Shown: piece by piece, positions 18,858-29,210 of the stretch
Layout: every line of letters starts with the position of its first letter
Position numbering within the stretch: position 1 is the first letter of the stretch
Assembly (NCBI GenBank): GCA_017506865.1
Contig: JAFCMP010000021.1
Span: forward strand, 62,001-126,000
Direction: 5' to 3'
Length of the DNA stretch: 64,000 bases
Origin: Tribonema minus
Lineage: Eukaryota > Sar > Xanthophyceae > Tribonematales > Tribonemataceae
Program-made: the position numbers and the translations under genes
The notes under the pieces: model-generated
Database searches by the model: none
What the model saw: the letters and a program-made list of their open reading frames with translations, nothing else
Told to the model about the DNA's origin: nothing

Positions 18858-21800
18858 TCACACCGTCGGCGCCCTCAGCTGACCGCACACATCGGTATCT
18901 ATCGTGTTGGCGGCGATGAAGCGCCATATCTTCACGAGCTTGGTCTGCCCGTAACGCACTACACGCCCGATCGCCTGCGTCTCGACGGCAGCGCGCTCGT
19001 GCGGAGTGGGCAGGAGGACGGGGTGGAGAAACATGATGTGATTTGCCACCGTGAGGTTCGCGCCGGACGCGCTCTCCCCCGCCAGGTCCAGCAGAAGCAC
19101 ACGGACATCCCCTCCGGGTTTCTGAAACTGCTCCATGGCAGAAATCTTCGTGTGGACGCTGCCCTTGAGCTGGAGGGCCTTGATTCCCGACTCCTGCAAC
19201 ACCGCGGTGACCAGCTGCATGAGGTCCGCGAACTGCACGAACAGCAAGATCCTCTCGTCGGCGGGCACGGCTGCGATGGTCTCGAGGAGGGACGTCAGCT
19301 TGGCTCCGAACCGCCCGGACGCCGAAGCAGACGTCTCCCCCAGGTCCTTCGCCTTGACGACGGCCGTGACGCGCGCGGGGGCACCGCAGCCGTCAGTGCA
19401 GCACTCCTGCTTTTCTGCATGCTCTATCAGGCACGAGTGGCAGCCGGTGTGCCCGCATGTCGACAGGATGCTCGGCTCCGTGGGCGGCAGGCCGCAGCCC
19501 GCGCACTCTGCCACCTCTGCCGCCGTGCTCTGAAGGTCCCTCACCGCCTTGAAGTACCTCAGGCTGCGCATGCGGCCCACCACCTCCTTCGTCAGCCTCC
19601 TCAGGCCGTGTACGGCCTCGCGAAGGTTGTATTTTCTGTCGCCTATATCGATATCGTCGCCGTCATCATCGGTCGGCTCCACCGGCTTCGCCATCGCCTT
19701 CTGCACGACTTCGTGCAGCATGTCCCCGCCGTCCTTGTCGCCGACGCCGGCGCCGCCGCCGCCGTCACCGCCGCCGGACTGCAGGCTGGCCACCCACCGA
19801 GCGAGCGGGTCCGATGTGTCTGTCTCATAGTCGGAATCGTGTTCAACGATGGCTGCGCGCAAGGCACGTGCCTTCATCACCGACCGTTCGAGGTCGCCCA
19901 CGCAGGACTTGAACTGGTCCCCCCTCAGCTCCACAATGACTTGGCACGCCTGCTCCGCCGACTCGGAGCCTCCCTCGATGTCGAAGTGCGCGCACCTCTT
20001 CATCAGCGCCTCCTCCGGCGTGGCGGACGAGCCTAGTATACTCCTCAGCTGCACATCGCGATCGCCGTTGGCTACCTTGCTGGACTTGATTGTCTTGGCC
20101 GACTTCATGTCCAGCGCCTGCAGGTGAGCCTCTAGCTCGATGTATATCGCTCTCTCCGCCGAAGGCAGCGTGACAACCACGCGGGTCTCCTCGAACGGTA
20201 TTTCGTCGATCTCGGCGATGTTCTGACGCACGAACCTGTGCAGGAAGGACTGCGCGATGCCCTGCCGCCTCATGTGCCAGGCTGCCGTGTTGACGTTCTG
20301 GAAGAATCTGAACTTCTCGCCTTGCGTGATGTCCTTCCTGTTGCGCTGCGGCTCGCTGACCCCCAGCGACACGCCGAGGAAGGCGGCCATGCAGTTGATG
20401 TCCTCGAAGCACGAGGTTGGAGGCGTCCCGCTCAGGCACCACCTGTTGACAGCGCTGATGCTGTTGACCGCCATCTTGTCCTCGCCGCCGAGGTAAGTGT
20501 ACTCGTCCACCACTATGCGCTGCCACTTGAACATTTCGAGGGGAGGGCTGGTCATCAATTCCCAGGCCGTCAGCATCTTGTCCATGGCGAAGGGATCGGT
20601 GCGCTTCGGCTTCTTGTTGGGGCGCCGCTTCTGCTTCTTCGCCGGCCCGGACGCATCTGATTCCGTGGTGTCGCCATCGGCATCATGGAGCGCTGCGGGA
20701 GGGGGGGCGGACTTGCCTTTCTTGCGCTTGTCGCCGGCATAAGCGGCCTTCTTGTTGATGAAGTGCTGGATATCATCGCCTTCTTCGTTGGTATTCTTCG
20801 CCGCATCCCGTTCCGCCTCGTCCGCACGCAGGGCGTCCGCAAACCTGCCGACGCCTTTTTGTTCGCCGGTCTTGAGCCACTCCACCCTCTCGCGCATCCT
20901 GTCCAGGCTGTCACTGTAGATGAGCCCGAACATGCGGCCGTATCTCGCCGGCAGCGTCTTCCCCCCCGTGAACTTGGTGAACCTCTCAAAGTACAAGTCG
21001 CTCCTGAACACCGTCGCCGCCACGACGACCAGGTTGGAGTGCTGCATGTCGGCCACAGTGAGCCGAGACATATCTGAGAGAGTCTTGATCAGCTTCACCC
21101 GGAGAGAGGTCCCAGCGAATTTGGCGACCTCCGACGGCCACTGCTTCATGAGATGAGGGGGGGCCACGATCAGCGTGGCGCTCAGCGATACGCGGCCGAA
21201 GTCGTCAGGGGGGCATAGAGACGGCGTCGAGTCGATCAGGCCGAGAGTGACGGCCGTCTTGCCGTAGCCCACCTCGTCAGCGAGGACGCCTCCGTTGACG
21301 GGCACGCACCGCTGCGCGCGCCCCTCTGCCCGCCATCCCAGTGCCCCCACCGCCTCGCACACCTCCTCCTCTATGAACGGCTCCACGCTCTGCTCCTGCT
21401 TTAACATCCAGCTCAAGCTGCGGAGCTGCTCGGGGCGGAGCGGGTACCTCACGAAGTGCGGCGGCTGCTCGCACGGATCGTCATCACGGTTGCTGTCGAG
21501 GGTGAACGCCGCCGGCCGGGGCTGCTCGTCGCAGTCGTCCACCACGCGCCACGAGCACGATATCGGTGCATCTCCTCTTGTGACCTCGCTCAACGCGCCC
21601 GTCGCTCTGTGCATGAGAGTGACCCCGTTGATGGCGATGCGCATGTTCCCGGTGCCGGCATCTCGGTCGTGCATGAGCTGTACCACGAAGGGCGCCGGAC
21701 GGCGTTTGAGAGCCTGCTCGTACACCCCCGCCTCGATGATATTCTCCACCGGCTCAAGCTTGCCGCGCGACGTCTTCACCCAGCGCAACGACGGCTCGCG

Positions 21801-24800
21801 TGGCGCGCACGTAGAGCACAGCGGATCGCACGCGGCATGATCCTGCGACCACTGGTCGATGTGAGCAGGCAGCCGGATGCGCTCCGTGATGTGCGCCAGG
21901 GGTGATAGAGTCGCTCTGAAGCTGTTGGAGGCTATGGTCGCCCACGTCCCCCCGTCCCCCCACATGCTAGCGTCCCCCGCAGCCAGTACGGGGACGCTGC
22001 AGGCGAGGCACACTGAGTACGCCTCACATCCGGACGGCGATGTGAATGCACTCCGGGAAGGGTGGGACACCACCGCGGCACAAGCCGCCGTCTTTATGCT
22101 CAGCAGCGCCTCCTCCCATGACTTGTGCCTCGTGGACGAGACATCACCAGGCTCCTCCGACATGCGCCATCCCCGAGGAAGGTGAGCGATGATATCACGT
22201 GTCTGGCCGTAGTTCAGCCTCTCCGCCGAGGCGGAAAACACGAATTCGTCGTCCTGTGGCTTGCCGCACCGCGTGGGATCGATGAACAGGAACATGCGTC
22301 GAGCCGCCGCATCATCGTCAACGCGCCTGTGCAGCATGCCCAGCGCCCCGCCGCACTTCGGCAGGAGCTCGTACGTGCCGCGCGCCTCTTCGAGATCGCC
22401 GGACACCGTCAGATGGCTCCACTGCTGCTTCCCGGAGACGTCGTCCCCCTGCAGACCGATGATGGTCTCCCAGGAATCGACGCGCTCCCCGGATCCCTCG
22501 ATGCGCAGAGGGCGTTTGACGATGATGCCCGTGTCGCGCAGCTCCCACGTGCCTCCGCTGATGAGGGAGGTCGCATCGTGACGCACCTTCATCCTCGCGA
22601 ATGATGCACCCGCCATATCGTCGTCCCTCCGCCATGATGTCTCTGCGTACGCACTCCATTCGGCTTCGCCGGCGCGAATCACGAGCTCGAGGCGTGTGCC
22701 GCTGGATGGGGACGTGTACAGCGCCCTCCACGCATCGGTGCGCTCCAGCGAGGTGAAGTAGAAGTGACCGCCGAGCGAGCCGTCCGTGTCCCCCAGTATC
22801 ATCTCGAACAGGACGATCATGGGCATGGCATCCTTGAGAGCCTTGCGGAACAGGGCCGGCGACACCCTCGCCACCACTACCTCCGTGTACGCGTGCTCAG
22901 GTCGACCGGAGCACCGCTCGCAGCACGTGTGGCCGCAATCCGAGCACCGGAGCATGGTGCTGTCGGTGATGCTGTCCCTGCCCTCGCAGCAGCACATCCG
23001 TGCGCTCCTCAGTGCCATATCGATGAGGTCTGCGACGGTCGATGGCACCACCAGCGGGGTCAAGTCCAGTGGGAACGACGTCATGTCGACGGGATCGGTG
23101 ATGAGCAGCGCACCGGGGCGAGAGGAGTCCACCTCCATGGCGCCCTTCGCGTTCAGCACGCCGGCCTCAGCCCAAGGGCTCGCCCTCAGGCCGTCGATGC
23201 ACAGACCGAGCGCCACCACCATCGCGGTGCCCACGACAGTGGTGGTCATGGCGTTGCCGGCGAGATCCGCCAAGTTGTCCTCCGTCTCGCGCGTGAGGAT
23301 CAGGTCGTCGACGGGGATGCCCTGCAGCGACAGTGCCTCCAGGCCGATGACCGGCCCGCCACGGTTAGTGATGTACGGCACCATGGAAGGCGTGAGACAC
23401 GGGCATATACCCATCTTGCTGCTCGCAGTGCTCCTGTCGACGTTCTGGGATAAATTCCACACGAGGGTCTTGTAGGAGGGGTCGGCGCCGAGCTTGGCCA
23501 TGCGGATGAAATTGATGCCCATCAAGTCCAACACACGATCCGTCTGCGATCACACAAAAAATGTACCGTTCGAGGAAGAGGAGAAGAAATGATCAAGACA
23601 CTGGATTACGGGTATGACAGCGCGTGCACGCTGCGCGTGTCTCAAGACCTCGATGTGATCGCACGACGCCTCGATGAGCGCATGGCGAGTGTGCACTTCA
23701 TGGGCAGCAGGGGGCAGCTCATTCCGCCCCCTTTAGGGTACGACATGGTGTGTGAACCGTACATGACAGCAGCCGCTCACACCCATGACTGCTTCATCAT
23801 CACGAGAGACCATGCATATCAGCTCCGCCACGATGGAAAGTGCATAATGCAGTTCTCACCCTGTCACAAACATGTGATTGTGAGCGCCCAGAAAGAACTA
23901 CACTTCTGAGCAGACACTGACCTGAGCCTGACCCCAGTCGTTCCAAGCAAAGTCGGGAAGCGTGCAGAGGCCGCCTTCCTCCCATCCCGTCAGGGGTCTC
24001 TTGGAGCCGAGCTGCTCGTCCAGCCGCGCCCGGCTGTGGCGGCTCTCACACCTCGACCAGTCCACGCGAGACCTGGTCCTGCTAGCGTCCCACGACTTTG
24101 CGAGCTTGGCGCGTGCGGCGGAGATGCGCGAATCGTCATTCGGCAGCAGGAACGCCTCCAGGGTGCTGTTGCTGGGGCACTCGAGTTTCTTGATGCCGGA
24201 CTTCCACCTGGCGGGAACGTCGGCGTCCCCGTCGAGGCTCGCGAACAGGTACCCGCGCGTCCTGGTATGGGGGATGTAGTGGGCCTTCGTGTCGAGGCGA
24301 GCGAAGCCGGCGCTGAAGCCGATTTTCTTGAAGCGCTGCACGACACTCTCCCAAGGGGCGGAACAAACGTTCTCGAGTATCACGATCGGCGGCTTGTTGC
24401 GCTTCACCCAGTTGAGCATGCCGTGAAAGGTCTGGCCCGACTCACCTCCGCCGTCGATGGACTTCTTATCGTTGTTGAGGTTGCTGTAGTCGACGCACGA
24501 CGTTCCGGCCACGAGCATATCCACCTCCCCCGGGACGTCCACCATAGCGCCGTAGGCGGTGGTGGCCTTGTCCCCCCCCAGCTCGCGAACGTCGCGGAAC
24601 AGGATGGGGGGGGCGAAGTTCCTCTGGATGTAACTGGCCTTGATGGGCTCGATCTCGCAGCTGAACACGTGCTCGATCGCGAAGTCCACGTCGTAAACCT
24701 CCTTCACGGCCCTGCTGATCATGCCCAGGGCCAGCAGGGGAGACTCGGTGCCGCTGCACATGGCGGCCACGCGGAGAGGGCGCCCGAGCTTTGCGATGGA

Positions 24801-24965
24801 GTCCACGAACTCGGGGCAGCGCGTCACCAGGTCCTTGAACATGTCGTACGGAGCCGTCATGACCTTCGCTTCGATCTCGCTCTCCGTCTTTCCCGCCGTC
24901 TTCGCCGCGGCCTTCACCCTGGCCTTAGTCGCCTTACCGGACTTCAGCATGTTGCTCGTGGACAT
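18858..24965 (-). CDS. DNMT5-type DNA (cytosine-5) methyltransferase with RING and SNF2 ATPase, two exons
   Basis: DNMT5 enzymes are ATP-dependent maintenance CpG methyltransferases known from fungi and several algae. Exon 1 (24965-23922) encodes methyltransferase motifs I (MCSGTESP), IV (GTSCVDYS, with Ser before the catalytic Cys), VI (ENV) and VIII (HTRTRGYL). Exon 2 (23543-18858) opens with WNLSQNVDR and PCLTPS, then GLEALSLQGIP and motif X LAGNAMTTTVVG, so it completes the same domain. Next come a Cys-rich cluster (about residues 530-565), SNF2 Walker A ADEVGYGKT (about 1100), a DEYT box (about 1360), a RING finger (about 1690-1740) and the second helicase lobe ending in AIGRVVRYGQ. Joining GCTCAG to ACGGAT keeps phase and gives 1,909 residues. 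No chromodomain or BAH domain is seen at the N-terminus. The gene appears GC-richer than its neighbours. Confidence 0.88.
23544..23921 (-). other. GT-AG intron in the DNMT5-type gene
   Basis: On the minus strand exon 1 ends ...GGTCAGGCTCAG and the intron begins GTCAGTGTC at 23921. It ends TTTTTTGTGTGATCGCAG at 23544, after which exon 2 starts ACGGATCGTGTG. Both splice junctions are in phase 0. The joined protein reads WNDWGQAQTDRVLDLMGINF, continuous through the methyltransferase target-recognition region. Reading through without splicing meets a stop at 23898. The intron is 378 bp long and is almost filled by an opposite-strand frame. Confidence 0.8.
23589..23909 (+). CDS. Possible 106-residue protein antisense within the DNMT5 intron
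   Basis: An ATG frame of 106 codons lies wholly inside the intron on the opposite strand. It starts MIKTLDYGYDSACTLR and ends in AQKELHF. It is preceded by a purine-rich stretch (GAGGAAGAGGAGAAGAA). I recognise no domain. It has ordinary amino-acid composition with several Cys and His residues, so it may be a real nested gene. A chance frame in GC-rich DNA is also possible. Confidence 0.35.
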   Translation: MIKTLDYGYDSACTLRVSQDLDVIARRLDERMASVHFMGSRGQLIPPPLGYDMVCEPYMTAAAHTHDCFIITRDHAYQLRHDGKCIMQFSPCHKHVIVSAQKELHF

Positions 24966-25328
24966 CGCTCAGGCAATTACAGCACGAGCCGCAGAGCGGC
25001 AGGTGTTGTGAGCTGCCGCACGTCACAGCTGCTGCGCGCAATATTATTATTTGAATATTGAATATATCCCTGAATCTGTTTGGCGAAACGCCGAATGCGA
25101 AAACGCTGAAAACCGAAAACCCTTGCAAATCTGATTCAGAACGCAACGGACAAACAGCGAGAGATTCATGCAGCATACTTGCGAAGAGGAGCTGCTCTTA
25201 TCGATGAAGAGATGCCGCAACGACGTCTTCACAGGTGTGTACCACGATTGACCACGATCATGTCGCGCCCACTAGCATTCCGTGGCCTGCTCAGTGCGAA
25301 TCATCCTATTTGACAAGTCTCATCCTGC
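24966..25328. other. Intergenic region between DNMT5-type gene and 25329 gene
   Basis: This 363-bp gap separates two divergent genes and probably contains both promoters. It holds an AT-rich stretch ATTATTATTTGAATATTG at about 25041. I see no coding region, RNA gene or repeat. Confidence 0.4.
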
Positions 25329-26066
25329 ATGTCACATCGATCCTCAGATATGACATATAGCGAGGGACATGTGGACGAGGACGAACGTGCCTTCTACGAG
25401 AAAGTGGTCGAAATGGGCCAGAAGAAACGGCTGCTCATCCCCACGTATTGTGGCGTGCACACTGTCCACGCATCGCTATTGGGCGATGATGTGAGAAAGC
25501 GGTGCGAAGACCATCAGAACTTGGTACTCAACAGCGAGGACGCAGAGCTCTTCTTCAGCGACAAATACGTTGCAGCGATGCGAAGCGCCCAAATCCCTCA
25601 GGGCGAGGTGATGGTGAAGATAACCATAGCACCTTGCGTGGAGTGCACCGTCGAAGCAGCGATGAAAGTGATTGAGAGCCAAGAGCTGAGAAACTCAATG
25701 TGGATAAATGTCCTACAGTGCGTGCGAGACTTCGCCATGCTCGGAGGATTTCATTGCGGCGACACGCTCCTCCTCAGGCATTTCGTCCTCATCGACGGAC
25801 ATGTTCTCATGAATGTGGGGCGTACTTGTTTTGACGTGCGACACTGCGCGTATACACCTACACCGGCCGATGTTTGGGACCATCACGTCAGAGTTCTACT
25901 GCCACAAGTGCAAAAATATGTGACGCCAGAGTACATGCGTCTGCTCGCGCCCGATACTAAACGCATCGCGATGAGACAGTATTTGCCAACGCTGTCTGCA
26001 TTCGAGAGCGATGAGCAAGCAGTCTCAGAGGAACGTGCTGATGAGGACCAAAGTCTCTGGCTGTAA
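25329..26066 (+). CDS. Protein of unknown function (245 aa)
   Basis: I do not recognise this protein. It is soluble, mixed in charge, with two CxxC-like features: CVECT near residue 104 and scattered Cys/His (GGFHCGD, VRHCAY) through the centre. The C-terminus is acidic. There is no signal peptide or membrane segment. Its last 42 bp overlap the end of the convergent gene at 26025. The frame is intact over 738 bp, which supports a real gene. Confidence 0.6.
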   Translation: MSHRSSDMTYSEGHVDEDERAFYEKVVEMGQKKRLLIPTYCGVHTVHASLLGDDVRKRCEDHQNLVLNSEDAELFFSDKYVAAMRSAQIPQGEVMVKITIAPCVECTVEAAMKVIESQELRNSMWINVLQCVRDFAMLGGFHCGDTLLLRHFVLIDGHVLMNVGRTCFDVRHCAYTPTPADVWDHHVRVLLPQVQKYVTPEYMRLLAPDTKRIAMRQYLPTLSAFESDEQAVSEERADEDQSLWL

Positions 26067-26582
26067 TTGCAAAAATATTTCATCACCGTTGATATGCTTC
26101 TTGCGTCGCTTCTTCAATGGCGTCTTGTTGTCGAGCCTCCATGTGGTCGCTTCGACCTTGCAAATTCGGCCGTAAACGCTGATGATCCACTTTTGGTACG
26201 CTTTGAAGAAATTAGTCCTGTCAGCGCGCAGCTCTGAAGCACGCTGCAAGTGCGCTGCCATGATTTCTGCAGGAAGAAGGTTCGTGTAGCGGTTCAGCTC
26301 TGGAAATGTGTACCACATGTACGGATGTATGCGATACACTGCATCTCGTACCCACGCTTGAAGCGTCTTCTCATCGAATATGACGCCCTGCATCAACAGC
26401 CAATTGCGAGTCTGCCAGCTGCAGAACGGAGCCTTATGGGTAACGGGATTGCGCATCATGTGCAACGGTATGCCGCGAAACTCATTGAAGATACAGAGTC
26501 TGTCCTTCGTCAAATACCGCTTCACGTCGATGTGCCGCTCTGCGTACGCGCACAGCAAGAATCCGGTGGCCTCAGACTCCAT
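26025..26582 (-). CDS. Protein of unknown function (185 aa)
   Basis: The start is placed at ATG 26582 (MESEATGFLL); the frame extends to 26609. It has no recognised domain. The middle is aromatic-rich (HPYMWYTFPELNRYTN) and the C-terminal third is strongly basic (KTPLKKRRKKH), which could bind nucleic acid or act as a nuclear-localization signal. It overlaps tail to tail with the gene at 25329. Confidence 0.55.
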   Translation of the reverse strand: MESEATGFLLCAYAERHIDVKRYLTKDRLCIFNEFRGIPLHMMRNPVTHKAPFCSWQTRNWLLMQGVIFDEKTLQAWVRDAVYRIHPYMWYTFPELNRYTNLLPAEIMAAHLQRASELRADRTNFFKAYQKWIISVYGRICKVEATTWRLDNKTPLKKRRKKHINGDEIFLQLQPETLVLISTFL

Positions 26583-26811
26583 GATCGCTGCTGTCAGTGC
26601 TGACATCAACTACAGGTGGTAGCAGCGCAACATTTAATTCTATGAACTATGGGTTCCTCGCGAGCAGGCTTGAGGTAAGTGTAGATACCCCGGCGGCTGT
26701 GGCCAGTGATCCTACGACTTGACACTTGCAAAGTTCGAGGCATTATGACACACTTATTCTGCATAGCACAATGAGAAAAATTATGTAAGCATACATGTAG
26801 AACGGATTAAA

Positions 26812-27057
26812 ATGGGAGTTTTTTACGGCGCAGATATCAGAGGCTATAGATTTGTGACTTTTGATAAAGACGGTTTCGGACACTTACTAGGTGTGTTTCA
26901 CACACCCACTGACGCGACGAGTAACCTGCCTAGACGCGGAGACTACTTGTTTCAAACGCTCAGATTATGCAGCAGTACCGCAGAGGGACATGGCAGGAGC
27001 CCTACGTGGGAGGCTTGGGTAAACGACAGCATTGACATTCTCAAGACAGTAAGCTAA
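26812..27057 (+). CDS. Small protein of unknown function (81 aa)
   Basis: A short intact frame starts MGVFYGADIRGYRF and ends DILKTVS. The AT-rich 60 bp upstream (AATGAGAAAAATTATG) could be a promoter. No motif is recognised. It could be a chance frame, but composition and position between genes favour coding. Confidence 0.4.
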   Translation: MGVFYGADIRGYRFVTFDKDGFGHLLGVFHTPTDATSNLPRRGDYLFQTLRLCSSTAEGHGRSPTWEAWVNDSIDILKTVS

Positions 27058-27146
27058 GGCTCTCAGAGCATCATTCAAGAAGAAGCATTCAAGCAACATT
27101 CAGGCAGATGAATGTAGTGGCGAATACTCTCATTCACTGCACATTC

Positions 27147-28027
27147 CTATACACCTATCCTGGTGTACACTGCTGCTGTCAGGTGAGCGTCTGCGCTACC
27201 CCAGTCGGACACAGTATCGCGCGGTACCACCTTGTCATCGTCGAATCTGTGCCAGCATTTCTCACTGGTGCGTGCAACCGTGAAGAAGTGACCGCTTTTG
27301 ACCGTATCCCCCCTGTGAAAGATGGCAGAGCCAAGTATGTACTCAGTGACGCCAACGTGCAGCGTCCCGTTAGGCGAGACGTGGTGCTTTATCTTGGTCA
27401 CAGGGCCTCTAGCGTTGCTATGGCGCATGAGGAGCACTACGAGGACGTGGGGCAGGGCCGATGCAGCGCAAAAAACAGTGCGCGTCTGAGACGTGCACGA
27501 CGCAGTATCGCATCTCACAGCCCCCGCCACGCTGCTCGCCATGACGTCGACGCACTCCTGCATCGAATGGAGGTCGCGCTTGCCGATACGGATGTCCAGA
27601 TGCAGCTCGGCGGGGTACGTGATTTCCATGGCGCCCTGGTGACGATTGCCACAGCACGAATGGCGCGTCAATTTCACGCACACGGCGTCCCGGAACTGCT
27701 CCAGCTTCCCGTCGCCCTCGTACACCTCCACTCCTGCCTCGTAGCCGACAGCTGCAGGTGCTCGAGGGCTGCGGTCATCTGCTTCTCGTTCGGTCGGCAG
27801 ATGACGCTATAAATGGGGCCGTGGACCGGCAGCCCCATGAACATTTGAAGAAGGGCAGGCGTGCGCCAGATGCACTGTATCACTGCCGCCATGTGACACG
27901 TCGTACCGAGATTGGGGATACCCCTGAGAGTGGTGCCGCTGCCGTGGACTCCCTGACTGACAGTGTCAAAATGGAGTTGGATTGGATGGATAGCTGCCGC
28001 CGCCAGCGCATCGATTCCTGCTGGCAA
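27147..28027 (-). pseudogene. Ubiquitin-specific protease (C19-type) with one frameshift
   Basis: Ubiquitin-specific proteases remove ubiquitin from proteins. The first frame (28027 down to about 27750) has the Cys box NLGTTCHMAAVIQCIWRTP with the catalytic cysteine. The second frame (about 27749 to 27147) begins VGYEAGVEVYEGDGK. It contains GHFFTVAR and WHRFDDDKVV, the usual His box. Both halves join at about 27749 if one base is missing there. At about 290 residues it would be a small USP. Whether the shift is a mutation or an assembly error is unknown. Confidence 0.75.
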
Positions 28028-28103
28028 CGTGGGGCAGTTGCAGATAAAATGTAAGGGTGGTTGCCATTATAGGGGGATTATAATTTCCATGGCGCACTGC
28101 CTA

Positions 28104-28721
28104 TCATGCATCAACGCAGCCACAAAGTATCAGCTGCTCACCTCGCCAGTCATCTCCTGCCTGCGTTGGTTCGGCGCCCTGGGGCATCAGTGGTTTGGAG
28201 AATCCTGTAGGCGGCAGCCAAGCGCCCATCTGGACACCTACTGGAGCCAGTAACAGCGAGGACGGGGGGGCCTGTTGATCTCTGCCTGTCGAACCGAGTG
28301 AGTGAGAGCGTTGCTGTGCACCCCCTGGCGGGAGGGACGGGGCATGCGGGTAGCCTCCTCTCACCGAACCACCCAGAGAGCGGTGGTAGGCCCCCTGCCG
28401 CGCACCAGTTACCGGGAAGATACACGCTTGATGGCGATGCTGGAATGGGGCGCCCTGCGGGACGGCGCCGATCAAGAGCCCTGTGCGCAGCGATGAGTTG
28501 AAGGCGGTCTGCTGGGGATGTGCTGAAGGCTCCTCATCTGATGCCACGTGACTGGCGAGTTGAGAATGTATGGATGTTGAAGCTGAGTTGCCCTCTCCCT
28601 TCCATGATTTCTGTTTGCGTTTTTGGGAATGGCAGTCGGTTCCTCTCTCCAGGCAGGTTTTGCAGGGCCGCTCACCGTCACATTTAGTCTTCTTCCTGAA
28701 GCAACGCGCGCACGACTGCAC
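28104..28721 (-). CDS. Zn2Cys6 (Gal4-type) DNA-binding protein
   Basis: The N-terminus reads CARCFRKKTKC and then PCKTCLERGTDC. This is a full C-x2-C-x6-C-x5-C-x2-C-x6-C binuclear zinc cluster, the DNA-binding domain of Gal4-type transcription factors. A basic segment (QKRKQKSWKG) follows, as usual for this family. The remaining 160 residues are Pro/Ser/Gly-rich with no recognised domain. The frame opens at a GTG with no nearby ATG. Just upstream a pyrimidine-rich tract ends in TGTGTGCAG, so a short 5' exon may lie to the right. Confidence 0.7.
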   Translation of the reverse strand: MQSCARCFRKKTKCDGERPCKTCLERGTDCHSQKRKQKSWKGEGNSASTSIHSQLASHVASDEEPSAHPQQTAFNSSLRTGLLIGAVPQGAPFQHRHQACIFPVTGARQGAYHRSLGGSVRGGYPHAPSLPPGGAQQRSHSLGSTGRDQQAPPSSLLLAPVGVQMGAWLPPTGFSKPLMPQGAEPTQAGDDWRGEQLILCGCVDA

Positions 28722-29210
28722 ACAGAGAAGGAGGACAGATGCTCATTATGAGTAAGGCTGTCGTTCATTTCCTGAAACATCACCTGGCGTAAGGAAGTCA
28801 AGACACAGTCATCTCACCATCCTGCTGGATGGGGGGTCACCAGGTTTGTGCCGCCTAGGCTTCATAGTCAGCTTGACGCCCTGGCCTGTGTGTAATGTGA
28901 CAGATGTCCGATTCCGAGTTACGGAGAAAACACACATACGCATCACCAGTGACAAGACCGCATCACAGGTGACACTCAAAACTCAGTTGACAGTTAGTTG
29001 CCCACGCTTAGCGAATTGTCATGTGACTACCTCGTGTTACAAACTCGTTGTATGATTGAGAGCCCACTGCCGTTTGATAGGCAACGCGCCCCGTCAATGG
29101 CATAAACTTGAGGCATTGGAAAGCAAGGAGTGGACGGCAACGTTGAGAGTGCTATTATGTTTACTGCCAGCGCTGAGCGGATGGACAAGTGTTATGAAGC
29201 GCAACACGCA
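28722..29210. other. Intergenic region, no confident gene
   Basis: About 490 bp lie between the Zn2Cys6 gene and the end of the membrane-protein gene. A possible upstream exon and intron of the Zn2Cys6 gene may lie in 28722-28830 (CAG/GTGATG at about 28788). A 69-codon plus-strand frame at 28846 has no recognisable features. No RNA gene or repeat is seen. Confidence 0.35.

Noticed and set aside
18684-20036. 450-codon plus-strand frame opposite the DNMT5 SNF2 region
   Set aside because: It is Arg/Gly/His-rich without domain features, and the minus strand has unmistakable helicase and RING motifs.
24036-25061. 341-codon plus-strand frame opposite the methyltransferase exon
   Set aside because: The minus strand carries all cytosine methyltransferase motifs, and this frame has no recognisable domain.
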